Shown here: positions 1-11,016 of the stretch, piece by piece
Position numbering within the stretch: the stretch's first letter is position 1
How the letters are laid out: every line of letters begins with the position of its first letter
NCBI GenBank assembly: GCA_034770075.1
Contig: CM068385.1
Location: 50,600,746-50,664,745 of the forward strand
Length of the DNA stretch: 64,000 nt
Origin: Aralia elata
Lineage: Eukaryota > Streptophyta > Magnoliopsida > Apiales > Araliaceae
Direction: 5' to 3'
Program-made: the position numbers and the translations under genes
The notes under the pieces: model-generated
Seen by the model: the letters and a program-made list of their open reading frames with translations, nothing else
What the model was told of the DNA's origin: nothing
Database searches by the model: none

Positions 1-18
1 AAACAAGAAAAACAAGTC

Positions 19-25
19 TATAAAA
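19..25 (+). promoter_or_regulatory. Putative TATA box of the Gy1 LTR
   Basis: TATAAAA lies at the same place in both LTR copies (19-25 and 32209-32215) and precedes the GC-rich islands. It is the best TATA match in the LTR segment seen here. Promoter activity is inferred only. Confidence 0.4.
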
Positions 26-569
26 CCAAACTAAGCTCAGACAATTCCGTTTCTTTCTTCTGTCATCTCAAGTTCCATACTTATAAAGGAGTCTACAAGT
101 ATTTGAGGCTGAGCTAGTATGGTTAATTGAGAGAAAAAGAAAACAAATCTAATAGAAGAAATTGAAACCCAAAGGCTGAAGCAGGAAACCAAATTGTAGG
201 TAATTTTTCTTCTATCAAGTAGTAATTGGTTTATATGTAAGAATTTATGCTAATTAGTAATTGAATATATAAGGAAATTGGTATACTTCCTCTCTGTGAT
301 TGTAATAAAAAAAAGATTTCTATGAAACCAAGCTTTTAAACTATGACCACAATTTATTTGTCAAAATGCCCAAATGGGAATTGACGGCTAACATTTTAGA
401 AGTTAAGAATTTAATTGATGCAATGGACTTGTGTGGACTGGAAATAGAATGCAAACATGTCTCTATGTGGTCTGCAATCATGACATAACAGTTATGAAGC
501 ATAAAAGAAAGTTATGAGTATTGTATTACATGAACTGCAGAAAACAAAGTCTGTTCTGGGCCTGTTTCG

Positions 570-980
570 AAGTGGCGCGACCGCGCCACTTCCCCAGTCA
601 AAACCAGCGCGGCCGCACTGGTCTGCAGTATTGAGAAAGTAATTTCTTTGCTTTTTGAACTTATGGGGATGTGTAGTAAGGTCATACATGCATGATATTG
701 TATCAAATATGATAATTAAGGTAGTCAAACATGAAAATGAATTGTTTTAGTTTGCTTTAGTTTGAAAATTCAAATGAAACTAAAGTGTTTTGAAAAATGA
801 TTCTAAGCTTGAATTATGACCTTCAAAATCTTGTGTTTACATGTTATATGAAATATTGCAAGACCCCAACATGATACAAATGGAACAAGGTTGAGAAAAA
901 TTCAGATTTTGGCCTCAGCAGGAGTAGCGCGACCGCGCCACTCCTAGGCTAAATTGCAGCGCGGCCGCGCCGCACTGCAA
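570..980 (+). repeat. Two GC-rich palindromic islands in the Gy1 LTR
   Basis: Island 1 (about 570-628) has AGTGGCGCG-A-CCGCGCCACT, then a GCGCGGCCGC palindrome. Island 2 (about 920-980) repeats the layout with GCGCGACCGCGCC followed by GCGCGGCCGCGCC. Both are present in the 3' LTR (32762-32819 and 33110-33173). They stand out sharply in AT-rich DNA and are dense in CpG. Confidence 0.8.
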
Positions 981-1369
981 TATTGTTATAATGTGTTATG
1001 TGCTATCTGAGTTATGATGCATGTTTACTTGGACCTCTTAAGCTTCAATTCATGCTAGTAGAAATATGTGAACTGACCAAACCTAGATTGGCTATGACAA
1101 GTAAGAATTTTCTAACGAAACGAAATGATTTCGAATGAAAATGAGAAACGACGAATAAGAAGTTTTGAAAATAAACTCTAAGAATGAAATGTAAATTGAA
1201 CGTGTCTAAGTATGTGCGCCTAAGACCTATTGTTGTTTGGTGTCTATGTGCAATGTGCGTATGTGCTACAAGTTTCCGTGCAAATATATAGCAGAATATG
1301 TATTAGATATGTATAACTAATGTATGTCTATGCATGGATATATGGTGTAGGATTTGTGAAGTGTAAGCT

Positions 1370-2960
1370 TGAAAGTAGTATGCACACAAGCCAATCATAT
1401 TTGATATGATATAGCATATACTTTGTAATCTTATTCATTTATTAATAAAAGAATTGATTTTCTTAAAAGGCATTTTATATTATCTACATAGTGCTGTTAT
1501 ATTAAATGTGATAAACTCATAGTTTTGAGCAATGCTTTTAGAATCATGATGGTGATCATGCTAATGAGATCTAAATTCAAGATAACTCACAAGTGATCCT
1601 TGGACTTGAGATCATCATAGTATCTTGTGTATGATGAGTTATATTTTGACATGTCCCTTAAGACCTTTAGGGTATATCAAAGGGTATAATTGGGTATAAT
1701 AAGTTATACATGGAGATAGGTGAATGATCAACAAAGAATTTACCTCGTCTAGTAAAAGATGTGAATGTCCTATGTGATTTGATAAATGACAACTCAGTAG
1801 TCCTTGGCCAAGGTAGAATGAAATTAGAAAGGAGTTTCTAATTTGTATTATTTAGAGTTGTGCATTTAGGAATCTAAATACATATAATTAAAATTAAATA
1901 AGACTTGACATTAAATCCATGACTTATATTTAATTGGGACATTGTATGGTAGAAGGATTGAATTGTATGGTAACTATTCACTAAAAGGTTCTTTTGTGAT
2001 TAATGTTGAAATCTATATTATCTGGAAAGTCGTTGATCGCTAAGGGGGCTTACCCTTATTGTAGAATAAATATTATTTATTTAAATGAATTAAATAGTTT
2101 AATTTATTTATTTAAATAAGATTAGAATTGTTCTAATTGATTTATTCACAATCGGTTTAATATGGAGAACCTAAAGGGTCACACCGCAAAAGGAAAATAT
2201 TTATTTAAGAAGTAAATGACATAATTGTAATAAAAAGTTAAGTGTATTTAATTTAATATATGGAGATAAAATAAATTAAATAGCTTAATATTTATTATTT
2301 AATATTTTGGAAATATTAAATATAAATTAATAAGAGGAGTCTTATTATTATTATTATTATTACTATTACTATTACTATTATTTAATTCCTAATAGGGATT
2401 GAGAATTAATTAATAGAAGTACTCTCCCATGAATTCCTAATTGGATTAGGAGCATAATTAATTAAAGGAGTTTAATTATAATATAAACCCTAATCCTAAA
2501 TAGTTTAGGGAAGGGTTATTCCTACATCTATAAATAAGAGGAGTTTTATCATAGATTATGATTACACACTCTTGCATTAGAGTGTGGAGAGTACTAGCAA
2601 TTTTTATAGAGATAGAAACTAGGGTTTTGCCAATACCCAACTTCTTGAATACCTATTCTTCCTTGGTGGATCACCTCTAGAGGCCAAACGCTTGGGTGGC
2701 TAACGTTGATCAAATGAAGGAATCTCATCCGTGAAATTCAAGGAGAACGCGAAGGAATTGGAGTTGAACTTGTACCCGAGCAAGCACGGTTCTACGAGGG
2801 TATAATTTCTTAATTTCTATCTCTTTCGTTTATATCGTTAATTGAGCACATAGATTGATCTTGGTGATGGTTTGTATAAAAATTTTAAAATCTGTTTTAT
2901 CGCGCTTCCGCACTATTTATGTAATTTGATTGCATGTTCGCGCTATATACAAACCTAACA
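1370..2960 (+). repeat. Cop1 5' LTR
   Basis: The LTR starts TGAAAGTAG and ends CCTAACA immediately before the primer site. It carries an (ATT/ACT) microsatellite at about 2343-2381 that is longer than in the 3' LTR. Compared with the Cop2 and Cop3 LTRs it lacks about 230 bases near 1592. The 3' LTR lacks the same piece, so the loss predates this insertion. Confidence 0.93.
2529..2536 (+). promoter_or_regulatory. Putative TATA box, Cop1 5' LTR
   Basis: TATAAATA is conserved at 9681-9688 (Cop1 3' LTR), 18894-18901 (Cop2, - strand), 42532-42539 and 47602-47609 (Cop3). The Cop2 5' LTR copy near 26331 has an extra base. Conservation across copies supports a core promoter role. Confidence 0.6.
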
Positions 2961-2961
2961 G

Positions 2962-2974
2962 TGGTATCAGAGCC
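2962..2974 (+). other. Cop1 primer binding site (initiator tRNA-Met)
   Basis: TGGTATCAGAGCC lies one base after the 5' LTR and is complementary to the 3' end of plant initiator tRNA-Met. It fixes the LTR end and the + orientation. Confidence 0.93.
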
Positions 2975-3069
2975 TAATCTTGTGCTAATTATCGATTTTG
3001 ATGATTCCATATGTGTATGGTATGCGATTGGATCGAAATTTTTGGGCAGAATCAATTTTTCTGGATCAG

Positions 3070-3156
3070 CGACGCGGCGCAGCTGCGCCGGCTCCAGTTC
3101 ATTCTGGAGCGCAGCTGCACCGTTTCCCAGTTCATTTTGGGCGCAGCTGCGCCGAC
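3070..3156 (+). repeat. GC-rich palindromic island in the Cop1 leader
   Basis: GGCGCAGCTGCGCC occurs at 3076-3089 and 3140-3153, with a decayed copy (GCGCAGCTGCAC) between them. Short inverted arms such as CTCCAG...CTGGAG flank the units. Cop2 has four such palindromes and Cop3 has two with a GCGCGGCCGC core. Confidence 0.85.
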
Positions 3157-4094
3157 TAGCAGAATCCGAATTTTTTTTTCCTTCAATTGAAATAAATGGT
3201 TTATTTAATTGATATAAGTTTAAAATAAAGATGTTTATTTTATCTGAAATAGGATTTCAGATTGCTAAAATTAAAAGAGTTTAATTTGGATTTGGTTTTT
3301 GATTAAAATAAAAGAGTTTATTTTGTTTCAAAACTAAATATTAGCAAAACTTTTGCCCATTAATTGATATCAATGCATATATGGAATGGTTTTATTATTC
3401 ATGAGATGAATGTTATTTATTGATACATATAGAGATATGTATGATAATAAATAGGGATTAATTATGGACTATTGACCAATATATGATTGGATTTATTTTA
3501 GTGGATGCTTGAATGTATGAGTTTTTATAAATGGGGTCTGCGTACCTCGTCTTCTCTAATTTTTCTTAATGTAAATTCTATCTCCCTCCTATGTACTTTC
3601 CCTTGACTGCTGATCAAGGTTTCTATTCATTGTAAATAGTTTCTGTAATAGGACTAGTTAGAATTAATTTTGAAGAATTGGAGACAAAGGAGCAAGAAGC
3701 GCTTGAAGACCCGTTTGTATTGGAGCCCGGGTTTAAATGTAATAGTTATATTTAAATTTATTCTTGCACCCTAGGTTTGACCTTTTGGTTCACTTGGTGG
3801 CTCTAGTGAACCAAACTAGAATAAAAGGTCATAATCAATCCGGGTAGAATATAGTATTCTATATGTGCATGCTTATTATATATATATATATTATATATTA
3901 TCAAACATGCTTCGCATGTAAAATAATATGACGCGTATTATATATATATATGTGCATGCGCGCTAAACAAGATGAGACTAATAATAACCCCTCAAAGAAA
4001 TCATATTAAGTCCTAAGCGTTCAAAGATATTTGGAATATCGAACGTCACCTTCTAGCATGGTAAAACAATAGAGTATTAAATGTTCAATATGAG

Positions 4095-4386
4095 TTTGTT
4101 GTGTCACCACAAGGCAAGTATTAAATATTTAAGATGTTGCTTTGTCACATTTGATGCTTATAAATAGACTGAACGATGCTGTTTTGTTGTGTCACCACAA
4201 GAACAGTGTTTTTCTTTCGAATATATGGAAGTGCTAGGTTGGACTTAACTTGTATAATTTTGATTCGGATGTGTCACCACTTGATCAAAATAATCTAAGA
4301 GGCAAAATAAAAGGAGTTACATAGTGATGTAATTGACAATAGTTGTCTACCTATTTATTTATATATCGTTTGTTGTGTCACCACAA
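4095..4386 (+). repeat. Four dispersed inverted motifs, core GTGTCACCAC
   Basis: Copies lie at 4095-4112, 4183-4200, 4267-4282 and 4369-4386. Three read TTTGTTGTGTCACCACAA; the third has other arms (GGAT...TTGATC) but the same core. The arms TTGTG/CACAA can pair. The same four sites exist in Cop2 and Cop3 with different cores. Confidence 0.85.
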
Positions 4387-4586
4387 TGCTATATACATTT
4401 GAAATGGGATCCTTAATCTCACTAGCAAATCTTTAATTAGAATTGCCGAACTATATAATGAGGGTAATATAGTTTGATGAAAATAGTGGGAGATACCAAT
4501 TTAAAATAAAAGACCTGATTTATTTTGGTAATTAATTAAATGAATGTATGCTAAAATATTGTCTATTTCACATGTAGAATTTAAAA

Positions 4587-5410
4587 ATGTCAAACTCACT
4601 ATCACTGCGTAGCATACTTGATGCTAACAAACTGACCGGACCGAATTACACGGACTGGTTAAGGAATCTGAGAATTATTCTCACTGCTGAAAAGATTTCT
4701 TATGTCCTAAATTCGCCAGTCCCTGCAAATGTTATAGAAACAGCCTCTGAGGAAGAGATTGCTACTTTCAAAAAGTGGCAAGATGATGCAATCTTGGCTC
4801 AATGCATCATGCTCGCATCCATGAGTAACGAGCTTCAGCGTCAGCATGAAACTATGGATGCTCCTACTATATTGCTGCACCTCAAAGAGTTGTATGGTGA
4901 GCAAAGTAGGACTGCTAGATATCAGATATCTAAGGAGCTCTTCCGATCTCGTATGACTGAGGGCACTGCTGTTGAGACTCATGTCCTTAAGATGATCAAT
5001 CTGATTGAACAACTTGGACAACTTGGGTTCGTGATGGATGGGGAGTTAAGCCAAGATTTGATCTTGCAGTCACTCCCGGACACCTTCTCACAATTTGTTG
5101 TGAATTTTCACATGAATAAGTTGGATGTTAGCTTGCCTGAGCTACTTAACATGCTGAAAACTACTGAAGGTCACTTCTCATCCAACAAGAACCAAGTCTT
5201 ACTAGTGGATGATTCTTCCAAAAAAGGAAGAGGCCCAAGGTATCTTCTGAAAAGAAGAAAAATAAGAAGGCTAAGGGAAAGGCGAAGGGAAAGGATAAAA
5301 AGAAACCTGATCCAGATAGCAAAGGAATTTGCTACTATTGCAATAAGTCGGGACACTGGAAGAGGAACTGCAAGGAGTATCTTGCAGGCTAAAAGAAGCT
5401 TGGAGAAGCT
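4587..5410 (+). pseudogene. gag: Cop1 gag (frameshifted)
   Basis: The nucleocapsid precursor starts at the ATG at 4587; the same start context is present in Cop2. The N-terminal part (PNYTDWLRNLRIIL, then ARYQISKELF) is the UBN2-type gag of plant copia elements. A one-base loss near 5218, seen against Cop2 (a run of A), throws it out of frame. The zinc knuckle of the form CX2CX4HX4C therefore lies in another frame at 5330-5371. A TAA follows where Cop2 has a CAA codon. Gag would form the virus-like particle in the cytoplasm; this copy cannot. Confidence 0.85.
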
Positions 5411-5428
5411 TCGACTTCCGATCTAGGT

Positions 5429-8400
5429 TTGTTCATGATTGAAATTAATTTTTTTGAAAGTCAAAATTCTACTTGGGTATTGGATACCGGCTGTAGTTCT
5501 CACATATGTAATAATATGCAGGGACTAAGCAGAAGTAGGAAGCTGAACAAGGATGAAGTCGTCCTACGAGTGGGAAATGGAGCAAAGGTTGCTGCATTGG
5601 CTGTAGGGACTTATTGTTTAGCACTGCCTTCGGGAAAGTTCATTAGTTTAAATAATTGTTATTATGTTTCAACACTCATTAGAAACATTATTTCAATTTC
5701 TGTATTGGATATGGATGGTTTTGATATTATAATAAAGAACAACAGTTGTTCTATTTATAATAAAAATATTTTATATGGTGTTGGCAATTTACTGAATGGA
5801 CTTTACATACTTGACTTGCATGAAAATATACTTCAAATTGAACAAACTAAGAAAAGAAAAAGAGATGATGTTAATTATACCTTTATGTGGCACTGTAGAC
5901 TCGGTCATATCAATGAAACAAGATTATCCAAGTTGCATAAAGATGGGCTTTTAGAGCTATCTGATTACGAATCATATCCAACTTGTGAATCTTGTCTCAT
6001 AGGTAAGATGACTAAATCTCCTTTTAATGGAAAAGGAGAAAGAGTTACAGAGTTGTTAGCGTTGGTACACATAGACGTTTGTGGACCTATTACAACGAAT
6101 GCACGAGGAGGGTATTCTTATTTTATTACTTTCACTGATGATCATTCTAGATTTGGATATGTGTATTTAATGAAATACAAATCTGAATCGTTTGAAAAGT
6201 TCAAAGAATTCAGAAGTGAAGTAGAGAAGCAAACAGGTAAGAGTATTAAGATTCTTCGATCGGATCGAGGAGGGGAATACTTGACCAATGAGTTTCTCAA
6301 TTGTCTCAAAGAAAATGGTGTAATTTCACAATGGACTCCACCAGGGACGCCACAGTTGAATGGTGTATCTGAAAGGAGAAATCGAACATTGTTGGACATG
6401 GTTCGTTCCATGATGAGTTTTACCGACCTTCCAATATCTTTCTGGGGTTATGCCCTAGAAACGGCTGCATACCTACTTAACAGGGTACCTACCAAATCCA
6501 TCCCAAAGACCCCATATGAGATATGAACAGGGAGGAAACCAAATCTTAAGTATGTTAAAACTTGGGGTTGTCCAGCTTATGTCAAAAGGTTTGAGCATGA
6601 TAAGCTGAAGACTAGATCCGACAAATGTAGATTCGTGGGATACCCTAAAGAAACATCAGGGTATTATTTTTATCATCCCAATGATCAAAAGGTGTTTGTT
6701 GCGAAACACGCTGCCTTCTTGGAAAAGGAGTTTATCCTTGAAGGGGTCAGTGGGAGTAAGATATATCTTGAAGAAGTTCAAGAACCACAAAATACTACGG
6801 ATCAAAGTCAGGTACCTGACCTAGTAGAAGAACCTATTGTACCACTGCCTATTCGTAAATCTGGAAGAGTACCGAAGATACCTGAAAGGTATGGATTCAT
6901 CATAGAGGATGATGATGAGGTACACATCATAGATGATGATGATCCATTGACTTACGAAGAGGCTATGAGTAGTGAAGACTCAGAGAAATGGCTAGAAGCC
7001 ATGAAATCCGAGATGGACTCCATGTATGAGAACCAAGTATGGACTTTGGTTTCACCACCTGAGGGCATTAAGCCTATTGGGTGTAAATGGGTCTTTAAGA
7101 GAAAGACTGGGACAGATGGCAAGGTAGAGACCTATAAGGCCCGACTGGTTGCAAAAGGTTTCAAACAAAGACAAGGAGTTGACTATGATGAAACCTTCTC
7201 ACCAGTAGCTATGCTCAAGTCCATTCGGATTTTGCTTGCAATTGCAGCTTATTATGACTACGAGATCTGGCAAATGGACGTGAAAACGGCCTTCCTCAAT
7301 GGAGAGCTTGAGGAGAATGTATATATGATACAGCTAGAGGGTTTTGTTTCAACGGTTGGAACAAACCAAGTATGTAAGCTACAACGATCCATTTATGGAT
7401 TGAAGCAAGCTTCTCGAAGATGGATCATCCATTTTGATGAGATAATCAAAAGGTTTGATTTTATCAAAAATGAGGATGAACCTTGTGTATACAAGAAGGT
7501 TAGTGGGAGCGCTGTTTCATTCCTTGTATTATATGTTGATGACATATTACTGATAGGGAATGATGTTCCTATGCTACAGTCGATCAAAATTTGGTTATCT
7601 AAATACTTCTCCATGAAGGACTTGGGTGAGGCATCCTATATTTTGGGGATAAAGATCTATAGAGATAGATCTAAAAGGATGTTTGACTTGACCCAATGAA
7701 AGTACATTGACTCGATGCTAAAGAGGTTAGCATGGAAGATTCCAAGAGAGGTCTCATGCCGATGAGCCATGTAATACATCTCTCCAAGAAACAGGCCCCA
7801 AAGACACCTGAGGAGAGAGACTGTATGAGTAAGATTCCTTATGCTTCCGCAATAGGATCTATCATGTACGGTATAATATGTACTAGACCAGATGTCTCTC
7901 ATGCACTTAGTGTAACGATCAGATATCAGTCGAATCCAGGAGAAGAGCACTGGAAGGCAGTAAAAACATCCTAAAGTACTTGAGAAGAACTAAGGATGTA
8001 TTTCTTATCTACGGTGGGTCTGAATTGAAACTAGAGGGCTATACAGACTCAAGTTTTCAAACGGACCAAGATGACAGTAAATCCGTTTCGGGGTATGTGC
8101 TTACCTTAAACGGTGGCGCGGTGAGTTGGAAGAGTTCCAAGCAGCAAACAGTTGCTGATTCAGTGACAGAGGCAGAGTACATAGCTGCAAGTGAAGCTGC
8201 AAAGGAAGCTGTTTGGATGAAGAAGTTCATAACTGAACTTGGAGTGGTTCCTAGCATTAGAGGAGCAGTACCTTTATTCTGTGACAACAACGGAGCTGTT
8301 GCGCAGGCTAAGGAACCCAGGTCTCATCAGCAATCCAAACACGTGTTGCGGCGGTTTCATTTGATTAGAGAGATCATTGAAAGAGGAGATGTCACCCTGG

Positions 8401-8516
8401 AGCGTGTAGACTCTCAAGACAACATTGCAGATCCATTTACTAAAGCTTTAACTCAACAGCAGTTTGATCGTCACTTAGAGAAGATGGGTATTAGATACCA
8501 TGGCAATTGGCTTTAG
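5429..8516 (+). pseudogene. pol: Cop1 pol: protease, integrase, RT, RNase H
   Basis: Domains in order: aspartic protease with DTG near 5483, GAG-pre-integrase with WHCRLGH and CESC (about 5888-6000), integrase core (about 6060-6520), RT with YVDD (about 7530-7541), and RNase H with YTDSSF, TEAEY and CDNNGA (about 8040-8450). The frame is open from 5429 except a TGA at 6524-6526, which Cop2 shares. A second TGA is at 7697-7699, where Cop2 has glycine. One-base losses near 7725 and 7963 shift the RNase H frame twice. It ends with GNWL and TAG at 8516, just before the polypurine tract. Confidence 0.9.
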
Positions 8517-8518
8517 TG

Positions 8519-8530
8519 CAAGTGGGAGAT
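8519..8530 (+). other. Cop1 polypurine tract
   Basis: CAAGTGGGAGAT lies directly before the 3' LTR start TGAAAG at 8531. The same purine-rich sequence abuts the Cop2 3' LTR on the - strand. It would prime plus-strand DNA synthesis. Confidence 0.8.
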
Positions 8531-10013
8531 TGAAAGTAGTATGCACACAAGCCAATCATATTTGATATGATGTAGCATATACTTTGTAATCTTATTCATT
8601 TATTAATAAAAGAATTGATTTTCTTAAAAGGCATTTTATATTATCTACATAGTGCTGTTATATTAAATGTGATAAACCCATAGTTTTGAGCAATGCTTTT
8701 AGAATCATGATGGTGATCATGCTAATGAGATCTAAATTCAAGATAGCTCACAAGTGATCCTTGGACTTGAGATCATCATAGTATCTTGTGTATGATGAGT
8801 TATATTTTGACATGTCCCTTAAGACCTTTAGGGTATATCAAAGAGTATGATTGGGTATAATAAGTTATACATGGAGATAGGTGAATGATCAACAAAGAAT
8901 CTACCTCGTCTAGTAAAAGATGTGAATGTCCTATGTGATTTGATAAATGACAACTCAGTAGTCCTTGGCCAAGGTAGAATGAAATTAGAAAGGAGTTTCT
9001 AATTTGTATTATTTAGAGTTGTGCATTTAGGAATCTAAATACATATAATTAAAATTAAATATGACTTGACAGTAAATCCATGACTTATATTTAATTGGGA
9101 CATTGTATGGTAGAAGGATTGAATTGTACAGTAACTATTCACTGAAAGGTTCTTTTGTGATTAATGTTGAAATCTATATTATCTGGAAAGTCGTTGATCG
9201 CTAAGGGGGCTTACCCTTATTGTAGAATAAATATTATTTATTTAAATGAATTAAATAGTTTAATTTATTTATTTAAATAAGATTAGAATTGTTCTAATTG
9301 ATTTATTCACAATCGGTTTAATATGGAGAACCTAAAGGGTCACACCGCAAAAGAAAAATATTTATTTAAGAAGTAAATGACATAATTGTAATAAAAAGTT
9401 AAGTGTATTTAATTTAATATATGGAGATAGAATAAATTAAATAGCTTAATATTTATTATTTAATATTTTGGAAATATTAAATATAAATTAATAAGAGGAG
9501 TCTTATTATTATTATTATTACTATTACTATTATTTAATTCCTAATAGGGATTGAGAATTAATTAATAGAAGTACTCTCCCATGAATTCCTAATTGGATTA
9601 GGAGCTTAATTAATTAAAGGAGTTTAATTATAATATAAACCCTAATCCTAAATAGTATAGGGAAGGGTTATTCCTACATCTATAAATAAGAGGAGTCTTA
9701 TCATAGATTAGGGTTACACACTCTTGCATTAGAGTGTGGAGAGTACTAGCAATTTCTATAGAGATAGAAACTAGGGTTTTGCCAATACCCAACTTCTTGA
9801 ATACCTATTCTTCCTTGGTGGATCACCTCTAGAGGCCAAACGCTTGGGTGGCTAACATTGATCAAAGGAAGGAATCTCATCCGTGAAATTCAAGGAGAAC
9901 GCGAAGGAATTGGAGTTGAACTTGTACCCGAGGAAGCACGGTTCTACGAGGGTATAATTTCTTAATTTCTATCTCTTTCGTTTATATCGTTAGTTGAGCA
10001 CATAGATTGATCT
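8531..10013 (+). repeat. Cop1 3' LTR, 3' end deleted
   Basis: It matches 1370-2845 closely and then stops after ATTGATC, where the 5' LTR continues another roughly 114 bases to CCTAACA. The following bases belong to the Gy1 LTR. A four-base ATCT is shared by both parents at the join, which suggests illegitimate recombination after insertion. Confidence 0.9.
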
Positions 10014-10697
10014 ATGAACTTGGCAAGTATCTTAACCTTTGCATTTATTTTATGCAATAGGTTTTTGTATGAGCAAGTATCCCAACTCTCTTCAAATTTA
10101 TATATTAAAGGATAGTTGTATGTTGTGAAAAGTTATCAAAATCCTTGATATAAGTTGCTATGATGCATACTCGTTAAACTTCGATATGCATGTACTGTTT
10201 AAAAACAGTTTGCGCCATTTGATTCGGCTAAGACACAAGTTAAAATATTTCATTGCTTTCATATTAAGTCTTGAAATATTATTGCTGATTAGATAGAGCT
10301 GTTTAATCATATTGTTTTGATTTGAACTCCAGACTGAGTATGAACATCCCATAATTGGGAAATTTTTATATTGCGCCAAGAAGGCGATGGCGTTGAACGC
10401 AAATGTTGTTCCTGTTAGATAGTATTGATCAATACAAGGCATAACGGGCTGATCACCCACCGTGCCCGTAAGACCAGACGGTTCACAGATGAATTTCTGA
10501 TCGAACCCTTTCAAGAAAAGAGAAAAAAAATGTTCATGGTCTTGTGACCACTCAGCATGTTAAAAGTCAGTATGTTGTTTCAAAAATGCAAACAAAACAT
10601 GTTTTAATTGCTTAACAGTTTTGTTCCACTGTTAAAGCATATCTCAAATAAAACATTTATTTCCTTGCATGAGTTATTATTAGCTGCTATTACTTGT

Positions 10698-10715
10698 TGA
10701 GCAATTGAATGCTCA
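10698..10715 (+). promoter_or_regulatory. Inverted repeat TGAGCA...TGCTCA in the Gy1 LTR
   Basis: TGAGCAATTGAATGCTCA can form a hairpin and lies about 290 bases before the LTR end. The 3' LTR copy (34281-34298) has one C to T change in an arm. Equivalent hairpins occur in Gy2, Gy3 and the solo LTR. Confidence 0.6.
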
Positions 10716-11004
10716 TTCTTGCTTGAATATAAATGTTTTCAGCTAATCAAGGTCCTGTAGAGGGATCAGGTAAAGATAAGGGCAAAGGCAAGCTCAATGA
10801 ATGATCGGAGACTGTTATTTGTAATAGATAGACTTATGTGCTGTAATTACAATAAATATCATGTAATGTATTCAGTAAAGGTCACCATACCTGGGTTAGA
10901 AAGACTTTGATGTAATAATTTCATTAAGTTAGTAGCTTGTGTGAATGGTATCGTGTAGCACCAAGTATGGGTTTTAAGTACCCGGATTTGGGGGCGTCAC
11001 AGGT

Positions 11005-11016
11005 TGGTATCAAAGC
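11005..11016 (+). other. Gy1 primer binding site (initiator tRNA-Met)
   Basis: TGGTATCAAAGC follows the LTR end after three bases. It matches the tRNA-Met complement with one G to A change. Gy2 has the unmutated form at 52685-52696. Confidence 0.88.

Larger units (their letters stand above)
2975..4586 (+). other. Cop1 leader (non-coding, primer site to gag)
   Basis: About 1.6 kb without a credible gene. It holds a GC island with GGCGCAGCTGCGCC palindromes (3076-3153), several AAATAAA...TTTATTT AT-rich units (about 3190-3335), a perfect ACATGC-TTC-GCATGT hairpin (about 3904-3918) beside a TA-rich stretch, and four copies of the GTGTCACCAC motif (4095-4386). The same layout recurs in Cop2 and Cop3, so the leader is a conserved part of the family. 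Confidence 0.8.
1370..10013 (+). mobile_element. Cop1: Ty1/copia LTR retrotransposon
   Basis: LTRs run TGAAAGTAGT...CCTAACA. Internal order is tRNA-Met primer site, long leader, gag, then protease, integrase, RT and RNase H, which is the copia order. It is inserted in the Gy1 5' LTR. The left target duplication would be AAGCT (1365-1369). The right end is missing: the 3' LTR stops about 114 bases early and joins Gy1 LTR sequence at an ATCT microhomology (10010-10013). Several frameshifts and stops make it non-functional. It may belong to the Bianca lineage, but that is uncertain. Confidence 0.93.
1..11001 (+). repeat. Gy1 5' LTR (partial, interrupted by Cop1)
   Basis: LTR sequence occupies 1-1369 and about 10014-11001 and matches 32191-34592 closely. 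It ends GGGGCGTCACA directly before the primer site. It contains a TATA-like box at 19-25, two GC-rich palindromic islands (about 570-628 and 920-980) and the TGAGCA...TGCTCA inverted repeat at 10698-10715. Cop1 fills the middle. A short piece of LTR present in the 3' copy (around 33574-33594) is missing at the right edge of Cop1. Confidence 0.9.

Noticed and set aside
2934..3212. 92-codon frame across the Cop1 LTR end and primer site
   Set aside because: It overlaps the LTR boundary, primer site and GC palindromes; the corresponding frames in Cop2 and Cop3 encode unrelated sequences.
8057..8290. Antisense frames over RNase H, integrase and RT of the copia elements
   Set aside because: They are shadows of the conserved sense coding sequence.
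10158..10514. 118-codon antisense frame in the Gy1 LTR, present in both LTRs
   Set aside because: Conservation is explained by the LTRs being copies of one another. No domain, no start context and no counterpart in Gy2 or Gy3.
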